Positions 1-7,981 are shown, counted from the stretch's first letter. The stretch is DNA of 16,151 nucleotides from Acidimicrobiaceae bacterium (GCA_002727235.1 PBWL01000012.1:12136-28286), one strand, 5' to 3'. The notes: generated by a model from the sequence alone, not told the origin. Numbers and translations: made by a program.

Positions 1-95
1 AGTGCCTCAACTAGTACCTGCAACAGTGCATCAACGGACAAGCCCTTCTCTTGGGCAAGCATCTTGATGGCTTCGCTCATGTCGAGATTACTCAC
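1..95 (-). CDS. nusA: NusA transcription termination/antitermination factor, N-terminus only (runs off the window)
   Basis: Only the first 31 codons are visible. The peptide begins (V/M)SNLDMSEAIKMLAQEKGL and continues to a DALLQVLVEA segment, which resembles the helical N-terminal RNA-polymerase-binding region of NusA. NusA binds RNA polymerase and modulates pausing, termination and antitermination. The GTG at 95 is preferred because it overlaps the rimP stop codon as GTGA (95-92), the classic translational-coupling arrangement; an in-frame ATG lies five codons downstream at 80. rimP followed by nusA is a very widely conserved order, and this carries much of the identification. No KH or S1 domain can be seen because the gene leaves the window. 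Confidence 0.85.
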   Translation of the reverse strand, partial: MSNLDMSEAIKMLAQEKGLSVDALLQVLVEA

Positions 96-664
96 GGTTG
101 TTCCTCCGCGTCTGTCCCGCTGTCTTTCGACGACGCGAGATCGGTTGTTGATGTTCCCGTTTGCCGGGGCTTTTTGTTTCGGGGACCGCCGGGTTTCGGC
201 GCCGGCCCCCATTCAAAGATTGTTTTGGCCTTATCGATCGCAGAAATGTCGATGGTCAGCGGTCCCGCATCGGTATCAAGCACGATCACGCTTCCGTCAC
301 ATGAGGAGAGCAATCCCTCAACTCGGCGTTGCTCAACCGATGGATCAGCAAGTCGAACGGTGATGCGCTTACCGACTTCACGAGTGAAATGGTGCGGGGT
401 ACGAAGAGCACGTTCGACACCAGGACTGGTGACCTCCAACGTGTATTTCCCCGGAATCGGGTCCTCATGATCAAGCTCTCGTGACACAAGTCGAGTCACC
501 ACGGCGATCGTGTCAAGACTGACACCAGATTCAGAACCCGGCGGGGTGTCGATCATCACTCGCAGTGTTCCACCACGTTGCTCAAGGTCATAGATCTCAA
601 GACCCAAGTCACTGACCACAGGCTCAACGAGGGCTCGAACTCGATCGATCGTCGTAGATGTCAT
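92..664 (-). CDS. rimP: Ribosome maturation factor RimP
   Basis: This 190-residue protein assists assembly of the 30S ribosomal subunit in the cytoplasm. An N-terminal alpha/beta domain (about residues 5-85) carries LGLEIYDLE and the family hallmark YTLEVTSPGVERAL at about 75-88. An SH3-like C-terminal domain (about 90-150) follows, with a short acidic and polar tail to 190 that is longer than in E. coli RimP. The reading frame stays open upstream to 751, but the ATG at 664 is chosen because an excellent Shine-Dalgarno AAAGGAGGG lies just upstream and the homologous region begins there. The stop codon overlaps the nusA GTG start. A hairpin-bearing leader of about 110 bases precedes the gene. 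Confidence 0.95.
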   Translation of the reverse strand: MTSTTIDRVRALVEPVVSDLGLEIYDLEQRGGTLRVMIDTPPGSESGVSLDTIAVVTRLVSRELDHEDPIPGKYTLEVTSPGVERALRTPHHFTREVGKRITVRLADPSVEQRRVEGLLSSCDGSVIVLDTDAGPLTIDISAIDKAKTIFEWGPAPKPGGPRNKKPRQTGTSTTDLASSKDSGTDAEEQP

Positions 665-680
665 CGTGCCCTCCTTTGTG
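664..680 (-). promoter_or_regulatory. Shine-Dalgarno that fixes the rimP start
   Basis: Read on the minus strand, AAAGGAGGGCACG directly precedes the ATG at 664. It is nearly a full anti-16S match. It decides against the longer open frame that begins at 751. Confidence 0.85.
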
Positions 681-709
681 TTGTGTCGACCTGTGCCCAT
701 CCAACAAAT

Positions 710-735
710 AAGGCGTGGGGTGAACCCCACGCCTT
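710..735 (-). promoter_or_regulatory. Perfect 11-bp hairpin in the rimP-nusA leader (possible attenuator or terminator)
   Basis: Positions 710-720 (AAGGCGTGGGG) pair exactly with 725-735 (CCCCACGCCTT) around a 4-base loop. On the minus strand this stem lies in the 5' leader of rimP, about 45 bases before the start codon, and is followed by ATTTGTT, a short and imperfect U-tract. It could be an intrinsic attenuator, a protein-binding or stability element, or a terminator. No plus-strand gene ends before it, so it is not an ordinary 3' terminator. The stem is certain from the sequence; its function is inference. Confidence 0.6.
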
Positions 736-782
736 TCGGTCGGATACGCATAGAGCGTTATTCGTTTCGAAATAGCCCTTCC

Positions 783-788
783 ATCATA
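783..788 (-). promoter_or_regulatory. Candidate -10 box for the rimP-nusA operon
   Basis: The minus strand reads TATGAT, five of six matches to TATAAT. Transcription would start near 776 and give a leader of about 110 bases containing the 710-735 hairpin. I see no convincing -35 box at 16-18 bases upstream. The assignment therefore rests on the -10 match and position only. Confidence 0.4.
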
Positions 789-857
789 CCTGAGTCGAAG
801 AGGAATCGGGAAGGGTGCTGATTGCCCCAGTTACTAGGGGCAGCCAAGGCCGCACGG

Positions 858-863
858 TAGTGT
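858..863 (+). promoter_or_regulatory. Candidate -10 box giving a leaderless proS transcript
   Basis: TAGTGT lies 6 bases before the proS GTG at 870, and no Shine-Dalgarno precedes the gene. Transcription would start on or next to the GTG. The same hexamer and spacing occur before the metallo-beta-lactamase gene at 13223. No good -35 box is visible. Confidence 0.5.
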
Positions 864-869
864 GCGGAC

Positions 870-2639
870 GTGCTTCGGATGTCAACTCTTTTCTTGCGAA
901 CACTTCGAGACGACCCATCAGACGCCGAAGTGCCCTCGCACCGGCTGCTCGTTCGAGCTGGGTACATCCGCAGGGCGGCCCCTGGGGGCTTCACGTGGCT
1001 TCCTCTCGGCTGGATCACCTATCGAAAAGTCGAGGACGTCATTAGAGATGAGATGAACATCGCCGGCTTTCAAGAGGTTCACTTCCCTGCGCTTCTGCCT
1101 CGAGAGCCCTATGAAGCGACCGGCCGCTGGACCGAGTATGGCCCCAACCTCTTTCGACTGAAAGATCGCCGCGATAACGATTTTCTACTCGCGCCAACCC
1201 ACGAGGAAATGTTCACGCTCGTCGTTCGGGATCTCTTTTCTTCGTATCGCGATCTTCCTTTGTCGATCTACCAAATCCAAACGAAGTACCGCGATGAGGC
1301 TCGTCCCCGCGCTGGCTTGTTGAGAGGCCGTGAGTTCGTGATGAAAGATTCATACTCATTTGATGTCGACGATGAAGGACTACAAGCGTCATATCACCGA
1401 CATCGCAATGCGTATATCTCGACCTTTGACCGACTCGAGCTGCCCTACATCATCGTGTCTGCAATGTCAGGCGCAATGGGAGGCTCTGCATCGGAAGAAT
1501 TCCTCGCTCCTATTGATGTCGGCGAAGACACATTTGTGCAGTGCACGTCATGCGGTTACGCAGCAAACACTGAGGCCGTGCTCGTTGCGGCAACTTCAGC
1601 ACCCTCTGTTAATTACCCGGCGGCAACCGTCGTCGATACGCCAAATACACCGACAATCGATTCGCTCGTCGAACATCTCAACGCCACCGCCGCCACTCAA
1701 CGCTCCGATCGGCCGTGGGCGGCCGACGACACGTTGAAAAACGTGGTGCTCAATCTCGTTCACCCCGATGGCACCGTCGAGCCTCTCGCCATCGGAATTC
1801 CAGGAAACCGAGAGGTCGATCTCAAAAGAGTCGAAGCGCAGGTTGCACCCGCAGAACCCACGCCATTCACCGATGCCGACTTCGAGAAATACCCGTCGCT
1901 CGTCAAGGGTTACATCGGACCGCAGGCGCTTGGCACTGACTCTCCGACTGGGATTCGTTACCTCGTCGATCCCCGAGTCGTGAACGGCACTGCGTGGGTC
2001 ACCGGGGCGAATACTGCTGGGCACCACGTTACTTACCTTGTATGCGGCCGCGACTTCACCGCAGATGGCTCGATCGAGGCAGCCGAAGTGCTCGAAGGCG
2101 ACCCCTGCTCTCAATGTGGTGAGCCTATGTCGATGGCCCGCGGCATCGAGATCGGCCATATCTTTCAACTCGGCCGCAAATATGCCGAAGCGCTCGACCT
2201 CAAGGTGTTGGATGCTGATGGCAAGCAGGTGACGGTCACGATGGGGTCGTATGGCATTGGCGTGTCCCGAGCGGTAGCCGCTATCGCAGAATCACATCAT
2301 GACGAGTATGGGCTGTGCTGGCCGCGGGCTGTTGCTCCTGCCGACGTGCATCTTGTCATCGCCGGCAAAGATGACGGCCCGCAGCGACCCGCTGCTGAAA
2401 CGCTTGCTGCCGAATTTGAAGCCGCTGGCATCGACGTTCTCTTCGATGACCGCGAGGGAGTCTCACCCGGAGTGCGATTTAAAGATGCAGAACTCATTGG
2501 AGTGCCCACAATTGTCGTCGTTGGCCGAGGCATCACCGACGGCCTTGTCGAAGTGAAGGATCGCCTCACGGGTGAACGGGCCGATATGCCGATCGGGGAA
2601 GTCACCGCTCACATCACCGCGCTACTTGCAAATGCATAG
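870..2639 (+). CDS. proS: Prolyl-tRNA synthetase, bacterial type with editing insertion
   Basis: This enzyme attaches proline to tRNA-Pro in the cytoplasm. The 589 residues match the bacterial ProS family. The class II motif 1 region follows [20 protein letters not shown] (about 28-47). Motif 2 is [17 protein letters not shown] with VMKDSYSFD (about 140-165). The INS editing domain runs from about 225 to 410. Motif 3 is [10 protein letters not shown] (458-467). The C-terminal anticodon-binding domain covers about 490-589. Cysteine pairs C225/C228 and C413/C416 flank the insertion and could bind zinc; such pairs are common in this family. The GTG at 870 gives the usual [12 protein letters not shown] opening, and an ATG at 879 is the alternative. 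It is divergent from rimP, a familiar actinobacterial neighbourhood. Confidence 0.97.
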   Translation: MLRMSTLFLRTLRDDPSDAEVPSHRLLVRAGYIRRAAPGGFTWLPLGWITYRKVEDVIRDEMNIAGFQEVHFPALLPREPYEATGRWTEYGPNLFRLKDRRDNDFLLAPTHEEMFTLVVRDLFSSYRDLPLSIYQIQTKYRDEARPRAGLLRGREFVMKDSYSFDVDDEGLQASYHRHRNAYISTFDRLELPYIIVSAMSGAMGGSASEEFLAPIDVGEDTFVQCTSCGYAANTEAVLVAATSAPSVNYPAATVVDTPNTPTIDSLVEHLNATAATQRSDRPWAADDTLKNVVLNLVHPDGTVEPLAIGIPGNREVDLKRVEAQVAPAEPTPFTDADFEKYPSLVKGYIGPQALGTDSPTGIRYLVDPRVVNGTAWVTGANTAGHHVTYLVCGRDFTADGSIEAAEVLEGDPCSQCGEPMSMARGIEIGHIFQLGRKYAEALDLKVLDADGKQVTVTMGSYGIGVSRAVAAIAESHHDEYGLCWPRAVAPADVHLVIAGKDDGPQRPAAETLAAEFEAAGIDVLFDDREGVSPGVRFKDAELIGVPTIVVVGRGITDGLVEVKDRLTGERADMPIGEVTAHITALLANA

Positions 2640-2657
2640 CGAGCGCGCAGTCAGCTC

Positions 2658-3578
2658 TCAGCGCTGGGCGAACGCATCTTTCAATCGCTGAGCCACCCAA
2701 TCGATGGCCTCCTCGGCCTCCGGGATGAGCATTCGATATGAAAAGAAGCCATGGATCTGACCGGAGAACGCTTTGGTTTGTGTCGCCACCCCAGCATCGG
2801 AGAGAGCGGTTGCGTACGCAAGCCCTTCATCGCGAAGTGGGTCAAACCCAGCCACGAGCACTGACGCAGTTGCCGCATTTCGCATGCGGGCCGACGGCGC
2901 TGCTATCGGAGACACCGATGCATCACCGGCGTCGATGCCAGTGCCACCGAGGTAATGACCGACGAACCATTCCATGCCCGCTTTTGTCAACAGGTAACAC
3001 TCAGCGTTTTCGTCGATTGATGGATGCGAAATGGTGAGGTCAACGGCGGGATACACAAGCGCCTGATGGCAGAGTTCCTCGCCGAGATCAAGAGCGACAA
3101 GGGCCGAAAGGTTGCCCCCCGCTGAGTCACCGCCAACGGCAACCCGACGGTGATCAAGACCAATCTCAGACCCATGCTCGAGAACCCATTTCGTCACCGC
3201 AGTGCAATCCATCACTGCGGCCGGCGCCGGATGCTCAGGCGCAAGCCGGTAATCGACAGACACCACCGCACATCCAGCAGCGGCCGCTAGATCTCGACAT
3301 ACGGCGAGCGAGGCTTCCGCAGAACCAATCACCCATCCACCGCCATGGAACCACACGAGTACCGGCGGAGTGCTTACCCCGCGTGGCCGAACCACGTGAC
3401 ATGGCACTCCATCGATGGTGGTCTCGGTGACTGACTCGACGTCAGCACCCTCACCGCCGAACGGTGCAAGGGCGTCATACCCGGCGCGAGCGTCAACCGG
3501 AATCGACTCATGTAACGGAGGACGCCCTGCGTCAACGAGCATTTGTAGAAAACTTGCGGCAGAACTATCGAGCCTCAT
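2658..3578 (-). CDS. Alpha/beta-hydrolase, hormone-sensitive-lipase-type esterase
   Basis: This is a 306-residue carboxylesterase-like protein with no signal peptide, so probably cytoplasmic. The HSL-family oxyanion motif HGGGW lies at 78-82. The nucleophile elbow GDSAGG gives catalytic Ser152. DPLRDEG supplies the likely Asp246 and IHGF the His276, so the triad looks complete. The family hydrolyses short to medium acyl esters, but the substrate cannot be read from sequence. It is the last gene of a four-gene minus-strand operon, starting 12 bases after the FMN dehydrogenase stop. No strong Shine-Dalgarno is visible, so expression may depend on coupling. It converges on proS with 18 bases between the stops. 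In context it could release a hydroxy acid or acyl group for the upstream enzymes. Confidence 0.9.
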   Translation of the reverse strand: MRLDSSAASFLQMLVDAGRPPLHESIPVDARAGYDALAPFGGEGADVESVTETTIDGVPCHVVRPRGVSTPPVLVWFHGGGWVIGSAEASLAVCRDLAAAAGCAVVSVDYRLAPEHPAPAAVMDCTAVTKWVLEHGSEIGLDHRRVAVGGDSAGGNLSALVALDLGEELCHQALVYPAVDLTISHPSIDENAECYLLTKAGMEWFVGHYLGGTGIDAGDASVSPIAAPSARMRNAATASVLVAGFDPLRDEGLAYATALSDAGVATQTKAFSGQIHGFFSYRMLIPEAEEAIDWVAQRLKDAFAQR

Positions 3579-3590
3579 GAGAGCATCTTG

Positions 3591-4832
3591 TCACACACGC
3601 CATTCGACGAGATCACGATCGATCTCATCGATCGAACGCCGACCCGACAGCGCCATCGTGCGACGAACACCGTCGTCGAGGAACTTGATCACGTGATCGA
3701 CCCCGCGTTCACCAGCCGCACCCATCCCGTACAGATACGCGCGGCCGATCGAACACATGTCAGCACCTAACGCAAGTGCTTTCACAATGTCAGATCCCCG
3801 ACGGATTCCACCATCACAAATGATCTTGACCTGGCCACCTACCGCCTGGGCTACTGGCTCAATGAGTTCGACGGGCGTAGGAGCATCATCGAGTTGACGT
3901 CCACCATGATTTGAGAGCGCAATGCCTTCGACACCTGCGTTAACTGCTCTCTGCGCGTCGTCAACGCGCTGAATTCCTTTCAGCACGATGGGGCCATCCC
4001 ACAGCGAACGCAACCATTGCACATCGTCCCACGACAGTGCCTGGTCAAAACTGTGCATCACGTGCTCTGCAAGCGAAATGGGGTCGGTGCCATCTTCGTC
4101 GTGGCCGTCATGTCCAACGACGTTGGCGAACATGATCGGCGGGTTCGTGATGAAATCAAGAGTCCACCCCGGGTGCAAAATGCCATCGACGATGGTGCCA
4201 GGACCAATCTTTGGAGGAATCGTGTAGCCGCGTCGAACGTCGCGCTCACGACGGCCCAGCACCGCAGTATCAACGGTGAGCCACAGGCCCGTGTACCCCG
4301 CAGCCTTCGCTCGACCGACGAGTTCGGCGACAAGCCCTCGATCGCGCCACGTATACACCTGAAACCACTTGTCGACGTTTGGTCCTGCCTCGGCGACTTC
4401 TTCAATCGAACGGGTCGCCATCGTTGACAAAGAATATGGAATTCCGGCTCGCTGCGCTGCTCGAACAACGGCAAGTTCACCTTGAGAGTTGGTGATCCGC
4501 GTGTACCCCGTTGGAGACAACATCAGCGGCAATGGCAACGTGCTTCCAAAAAAGTCGACCGACGTATCGATATCGCTCACATCACGAAGCACATTCGGGC
4601 GGAGCCCAAGACGCCCAAACGCCGAAGAATTCCGCTCAAGCGTTCGCTCATCTTCAGCCGCGCCATCGATGTAATCGAAGACACCTCGAGGGAGGCGACG
4701 CCGAGCGATACGCCGAAGATCTTCAATATCGGCACAACTCGACAAGCGACGTTCGACCGGATCGAGTTCGATCGACTTAAAACGAACGACCGAACGAAAC
4801 GTTCGGTACATCGATCGGGGATCAATCGACAT
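3591..4832 (-). CDS. FMN-dependent alpha-hydroxyacid dehydrogenase/oxidase (LldD/MftD-like)
   Basis: This 413-residue TIM-barrel flavoenzyme oxidises an L-2-hydroxy acid to the 2-keto acid. Active-site residues of the family are all present: Tyr160 in QVYTWRD, Asp188 in TVDTAVLGRRE, Lys285 in LKGIQ, and His309 and Arg312 in SNHGGRQLDD. The flavin phosphate-binding part is CDGGIRRGSDIVKALALGA with IGRAYLYG (about 339-369). An N-terminal extension of about 30 residues before ADIEDLRRIARRRLPRG resembles mycobacterial LldD and MftD proteins. It starts 8 bases after the MaoC-hydratase stop, with AAGGG upstream. Substrate (lactate, glycolate or a longer 2-hydroxy acid) and electron acceptor (oxygen, quinone or another carrier) cannot be decided. 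I see no mycofactocin biosynthesis genes in the window. Confidence 0.92.
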   Translation of the reverse strand: MSIDPRSMYRTFRSVVRFKSIELDPVERRLSSCADIEDLRRIARRRLPRGVFDYIDGAAEDERTLERNSSAFGRLGLRPNVLRDVSDIDTSVDFFGSTLPLPLMLSPTGYTRITNSQGELAVVRAAQRAGIPYSLSTMATRSIEEVAEAGPNVDKWFQVYTWRDRGLVAELVGRAKAAGYTGLWLTVDTAVLGRRERDVRRGYTIPPKIGPGTIVDGILHPGWTLDFITNPPIMFANVVGHDGHDEDGTDPISLAEHVMHSFDQALSWDDVQWLRSLWDGPIVLKGIQRVDDAQRAVNAGVEGIALSNHGGRQLDDAPTPVELIEPVAQAVGGQVKIICDGGIRRGSDIVKALALGADMCSIGRAYLYGMGAAGERGVDHVIKFLDDGVRRTMALSGRRSIDEIDRDLVEWRV

Positions 4833-4840
4833 AGGTGCCC

Positions 4841-5677
4841 TTAGTCAAACTTGACGAGCCCTTGGTCGATCACCGTGCGGTCGCCGACTGAGGTGGTGAA
4901 CATGGCTGACCCGTCGCCGTTGTCCCACATCCGAATGTCGAGGGTTTCTCCGGGGATCACCGGCGACGCAAACCGAGCTTCGATGTGCTTGAAGCGAGAT
5001 GGGTCAGACCCACACAGCGAGTGAAGAAGGCCACGGCCGGTGAATCCATACGAGCACAGTCCGTGCAGAATCGGGGTCGGGAACCCGCCGCGAGCCGCAA
5101 ACGACGGATCAGTATGCAGTGGGTTACGGTCGCCTGATAGGCGGTAAACAAATGCCTGATCAGGAGCGGTCGTGTAACTCACCATATGGTCGGGGTCTCG
5201 CTGAGGGGGTTCGTTCACCGGCCCCGAAGGCCCACGATCACCACCCCAACCGCCGGCACCGCGGATGAATGCCGACGATGTCAATGTGCAGAGCACTCCA
5301 TCTGCATCGGTCAGCGTCGTTTCTGACACCACAACAGCGGCTTTCCCTTTGTCGTACATGGCGACGATCTCACTCTGCATTGTCGCCGAGCCCGACGTCG
5401 GTAACGCTCGTGCTGGTGTCACCGCCTGTTGACCGTGAACGAGTAGCGCAGGGTCGAACTCGCCGACAGCTTTCATCGGTGAACCTTTGCCCCACCCGAG
5501 AACGACCGGGAATGTTGGAAAGACCTGCTGAACAACGTCAGCTGTGTTTTCTGTAGTGAAGGCCAGTTCATCAGCGCCGGCGCCGATGCCGACCGCGTAG
5601 AGAAGGCAATCTTTTGAATCCCATGAGAGGTCGACCGGGTCGCCTTTTGTCCCAACTGCAGATGGATCGAGTGGCAT
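4841..5677 (-). CDS. MaoC-like (R)-specific enoyl-CoA hydratase 2, HtdY/MFE-2 hydratase type
   Basis: This 278-residue double hot-dog protein hydrates trans-2-enoyl-CoA to (R)-3-hydroxyacyl-CoA. The hydratase-2 motif YRLSGDRNPLHTDPSFA (178-194) supplies the catalytic Asp183 and His188. HGLCSYGFTGRGLL follows. The N-terminal half (YAVGIGAG, LAFTTEN, then a PTF/VVLGWG region) is the degenerate hot-dog that holds the acyl chain. It closely resembles mycobacterial HtdY and the second domain of peroxisomal multifunctional enzyme 2. The frame is open to 5719, but the ATG at 5677 is preferred: AGGAAGGGA lies upstream and it follows the dehydrogenase stop by 1 base (TGATATG). That near-overlap implies tight co-translation with the dehydrogenase, its likely partner. 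Confidence 0.93.
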   Translation of the reverse strand: MPLDPSAVGTKGDPVDLSWDSKDCLLYAVGIGAGADELAFTTENTADVVQQVFPTFPVVLGWGKGSPMKAVGEFDPALLVHGQQAVTPARALPTSGSATMQSEIVAMYDKGKAAVVVSETTLTDADGVLCTLTSSAFIRGAGGWGGDRGPSGPVNEPPQRDPDHMVSYTTAPDQAFVYRLSGDRNPLHTDPSFAARGGFPTPILHGLCSYGFTGRGLLHSLCGSDPSRFKHIEARFASPVIPGETLDIRMWDNGDGSAMFTTSVGDRTVIDQGLVKFD

Positions 5678-5678
5678 A

Positions 5679-6605
5679 TCAGTTCCCTTCCTGTGGTTGC
5701 GGAGGACCTCCGGCAACACCGTTCATTCCTGAATTTTTACGAGCTGTAGAGAGCAGAGTCTCGACGAGCGGGCCGAGCGCTTCCGGATCATCGATTGGTG
5801 ACACCGACGGACCACGCACCCAACCCTCGGCTACTGCCAAGAACTCACCTGACGCCTCAAATACGCGACCCGTCACCCCACTTGACTCCTCCGAGGCCAA
5901 CCAGGTTGCGATCGGAGCAATCCAACGTGGCGACCGAAGGTCGGCCTCTTCGGGTGTCTCGGGTGCGGGACCGAGGTTTTCGGTCATGCGAGTTAACGCG
6001 ACGGGGGCAACTGCATTAACGGTCACTCCATACCGCTCCATCTCAAGAGCAGAAATGACCGTAAACGCTGCAATGCCTGCCTTTGCTGCCCCGTAATTTG
6101 TCTGGCCAGGGTTGCCGTAGATACCCGATACCGACGACGTATTAATGATTCGGCCGCTGACCGCATCACCCGCCTTTGAGCGATCTCGCCAATAACCACA
6201 CGCATGCTTTGCTGGCGCGAATGTGCCCTTCAAATGCACATTGATGACCGCATCCCACTCGTCTTCGGTCATGTTGACGAGCATGCGATCTCGCAGAATT
6301 CCTGCGTTGTTGATGACTGCGTGCAAGTCACCGAAGGTGTCAACCGCTTGAGCAATCATTCTTCCTGCACCATCGAAGTCGGCGACATTGTCACCATTCA
6401 CAACAGCTTCGCCACCCATCGCGATGATCTCATCGACAACAGACTGTGCTGGAGTGAGTTCGCCACCGGTACCGTCGACCGCTCCACCGAGATCATTCAC
6501 CACGACCTTTGCACCTTGACGGGCGAGGCATAGAGCGTGCTCACGCCCGATCCCTCGACCAGCCCCCGTCACAATCGCTACTCGCCCTTCACAAAGCCGT
6601 GCCAT
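5679..6605 (-). CDS. Short-chain dehydrogenase, (R)-3-hydroxyacyl-CoA dehydrogenase type (MFE-2 dehydrogenase domain)
   Basis: This 308-residue Rossmann-fold enzyme probably oxidises (R)-3-hydroxyacyl-CoA with NAD+. The cofactor motif TGAGRGIG is at 13-20, NDLGG at 37-41 and NNAG at 99-102. The catalytic set is Ser158, Tyr171 and Lys175 in SSVSGIYGNPGQTNYGAAK. The NDLGGAVDGTGGELTPAQSV stretch and the C-terminal tail after VFEASGEF resemble the dehydrogenase domain of peroxisomal 17-beta-HSD type 4 rather than FabG. The start at 6605 has the Shine-Dalgarno GGAGGAAAC. It is the first gene of the four-gene operon and is followed after 1 base by the MaoC hydratase, mirroring the domain order of the fused eukaryotic enzyme. 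Confidence 0.92.
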   Translation of the reverse strand: MARLCEGRVAIVTGAGRGIGREHALCLARQGAKVVVNDLGGAVDGTGGELTPAQSVVDEIIAMGGEAVVNGDNVADFDGAGRMIAQAVDTFGDLHAVINNAGILRDRMLVNMTEDEWDAVINVHLKGTFAPAKHACGYWRDRSKAGDAVSGRIINTSSVSGIYGNPGQTNYGAAKAGIAAFTVISALEMERYGVTVNAVAPVALTRMTENLGPAPETPEEADLRSPRWIAPIATWLASEESSGVTGRVFEASGEFLAVAEGWVRGPSVSPIDDPEALGPLVETLLSTARKNSGMNGVAGGPPQPQEGN

Positions 6606-6622
6606 GTTTCCTCCGATAATTG

Positions 6623-6640
6623 ACGGGCAATCGAGCCCGT
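6623..6640 (-). promoter_or_regulatory. Small leader hairpin before the dehydrogenase operon
   Basis: ACGGGC (6623-6628) pairs with GCCCGT (6635-6640) around a 6-base loop. It lies in the presumed 5' leader of the dehydrogenase gene, just upstream of its Shine-Dalgarno. Six base pairs is short and could be chance. Confidence 0.3.
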
Positions 6641-6658
6641 GCCGTTACTCACCCGATC

Positions 6659-6664
6659 AGATTA
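6659..6664 (-). promoter_or_regulatory. Candidate -10 box for the dehydrogenase-hydratase operon
   Basis: The minus strand reads TAATCT, and transcription would start near 6652. The -35 region at about 6682-6687 (CGTTGT on the minus strand) is poor and is overlapped by the inverted repeat at 6684-6706. That arrangement would suit repression or activation at the repeat. Confidence 0.4.
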
Positions 6665-6683
6665 GAGCGCATGACCTAACGAC

Positions 6684-6706
6684 AACGGAGGCGGAGAACC
6701 TCCGTT
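6684..6706. promoter_or_regulatory. Inverted repeat AACGGAGG-N7-CCTCCGTT, candidate operator between divergent genes
   Basis: An exact 8-bp inverted repeat (6684-6691 and 6699-6706, 7-base spacer) sits in the divergent region between the dehydrogenase operon and the geranylgeranyl-reductase-family gene. It overlaps the likely -35 region of the operon and lies about 60-80 bases upstream of the plus-strand start. A symmetrical site here could bind a dimeric regulator acting on both sides. An RNA hairpin is the alternative. No regulator gene is in the window. Confidence 0.45.
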
Positions 6707-6750
6707 CCACATGTTTGGAGAACGAATCAACACCGATTGCAGATCGCCTC

Positions 6751-6756
6751 TAATCT
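6751..6756 (+). promoter_or_regulatory. Candidate -10 box giving a leaderless transcript
   Basis: TAATCT ends 7 bases before the GTG at 6764. This fits the leaderless pattern seen before four other plus-strand genes in the window. Confidence 0.45.
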
Positions 6757-6763
6757 CGAGGGA

Positions 6764-7981
6764 GTGACAAACACTGCGCCTCCGAAGATTGACGTGCTCG
6801 TCGTCGGTGGAGGCCCCGCCGGTTCTGCAGCGGCAATTTCACTCGCCCGGGCCGGCAGATCCGTCACTATCGTCGACAAGGCGACCTTCCCGCGAGATAA
6901 GTGCTGTGGTGATGGACTCACGACCCTTGCACTTCGGGAGCTTGAACATCTCGGAGTGCCAACCGGCGACATCACCTCATTTACCGAAATCGGCGGCGCC
7001 CGACTTCGTTCCCCCGCCGGCAGAGAATTCACCGTCCCCTTGCCGACAACGGGCACCTACGCCGCTGTCGCTCGTCGACTCGACTTCGATGCCACATTGC
7101 TTGCATCCGCAGAACGCGAGGGGGCGCAGGTTCTTCAAGGCGTCGGCGTGAGCGGGGCATCGCGAGCGGGCGACGTGGTCACCGTTGATCTCGATGACCT
7201 CGGTCCGGTCACCCCATCGTTTGTTGTCGCCGCTGACGGCATGTGGAGCACCGTTCGCCGAGAACTCGGGCTCACTCCGGAGGGCTATCGAGGTGAGTGG
7301 CATGCATTCCGTCAATATGGCCAAGGCGCCACAGGGCAAGCGCGCAACGAACTCATCGTCTGGTTCGAGCGCGATTTACTGCCGGGCTACGCATGGTCAT
7401 TCCCCCTCGGCAACGGCGATGTCAACATCGGATTCGGCATGCCTCGCGGTGAAATCCTCTCGGGGAAGAACATGGCGACCATCTGGCGCGACCTGCTTGA
7501 GCGGCCGCACATCCGTGAAGCGCTCGGCGACGACTGCACCCTCATCGATCGCCACACCGCATGGCCAATTCCAGCCCGGGTCGGCGAGTTACCGTTGATT
7601 TCAGGCTCGGTAATGTTTACCGGTGACGCCGCTGCGGCTACCGATGTGATGACCGGAGAGGGCATCGGTCAAGCGCTGCTCACCGGACGTCTCGCGGCCG
7701 AGTCGATTCTCAACGGCGGATCGACGAACGCAGTTACAGAACGTTACGAGCGCTCTGTTCGACAAGAACTTGTTGCTGACCATCGAATGTCAGTTCGGCT
7801 TGGCAAAATTCTTGCCTCGCAACGAGGAGCAGAAACCGCGCTCACGATCGTTGCAAAAAGCGGCCGATGGGGGCGCCGAAACTTTGCTCGTTGGATGTTT
7901 GAAGACGAGCCTCGAGCAATTGCGGTCACTCCACGACGCTGGCATCGCTCGATGTTCAAACGTCCGGGCGCGTACGCCTAG
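6764..7981 (+). CDS. FAD-dependent oxidoreductase, geranylgeranyl reductase family
   Basis: This flavoprotein has 405 residues from the GTG at 6764. The FAD-binding motif GGGPAG is at 15-20. The family motif with the conserved cysteine, CCGDGLT, is at 47-53. VAADGMWSTVRR (155-166) and the ribityl-binding segment FTGDAAAATDVMTGEGIG (285-302) follow. LPGYAWSFPLGNGDVNIGFG (206-225) is typical of the family. Members reduce isoprenoid double bonds, for example of menaquinone (MenJ) or geranylgeranyl groups, and others hydroxylate; the exact substrate is not readable. The frame is open to a TTG at 6737, but homology begins at about 6764 and a -10-like TAATCT lies 7 bases upstream. It is divergent from the dehydrogenase operon and converges on the crotonase gene. 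Confidence 0.85.
   Translation: MTNTAPPKIDVLVVGGGPAGSAAAISLARAGRSVTIVDKATFPRDKCCGDGLTTLALRELEHLGVPTGDITSFTEIGGARLRSPAGREFTVPLPTTGTYAAVARRLDFDATLLASAEREGAQVLQGVGVSGASRAGDVVTVDLDDLGPVTPSFVVAADGMWSTVRRELGLTPEGYRGEWHAFRQYGQGATGQARNELIVWFERDLLPGYAWSFPLGNGDVNIGFGMPRGEILSGKNMATIWRDLLERPHIREALGDDCTLIDRHTAWPIPARVGELPLISGSVMFTGDAAAATDVMTGEGIGQALLTGRLAAESILNGGSTNAVTERYERSVRQELVADHRMSVRLGKILASQRGAETALTIVAKSGRWGRRNFARWMFEDEPRAIAVTPRRWHRSMFKRPGAYA

Noticed and set aside
665..751. Longer RimP starting at 751
   Set aside because: The extra residues run through the leader hairpin, and the excellent Shine-Dalgarno sits directly before the ATG at 664.
665..869. A metY-type initiator tRNA upstream of rimP, as in some nusA operons
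   Set aside because: No cloverleaf arms, T-loop GTTCRA pattern or CCA end can be drawn here; only the 710-735 hairpin is present.
1596..2168. 190-codon minus-strand frame inside proS
   Set aside because: It lies wholly antisense to a confidently identified gene, has no recognisable domain, and is a typical shadow frame.
3591..6605. Mycofactocin-dependent system (MftD-like flavoprotein next to an SDR)
   Set aside because: The SDR has an MFE-2-type insertion near NDLGG rather than the mycofactocin-SDR insertion, and no mft biosynthesis gene is in the window.
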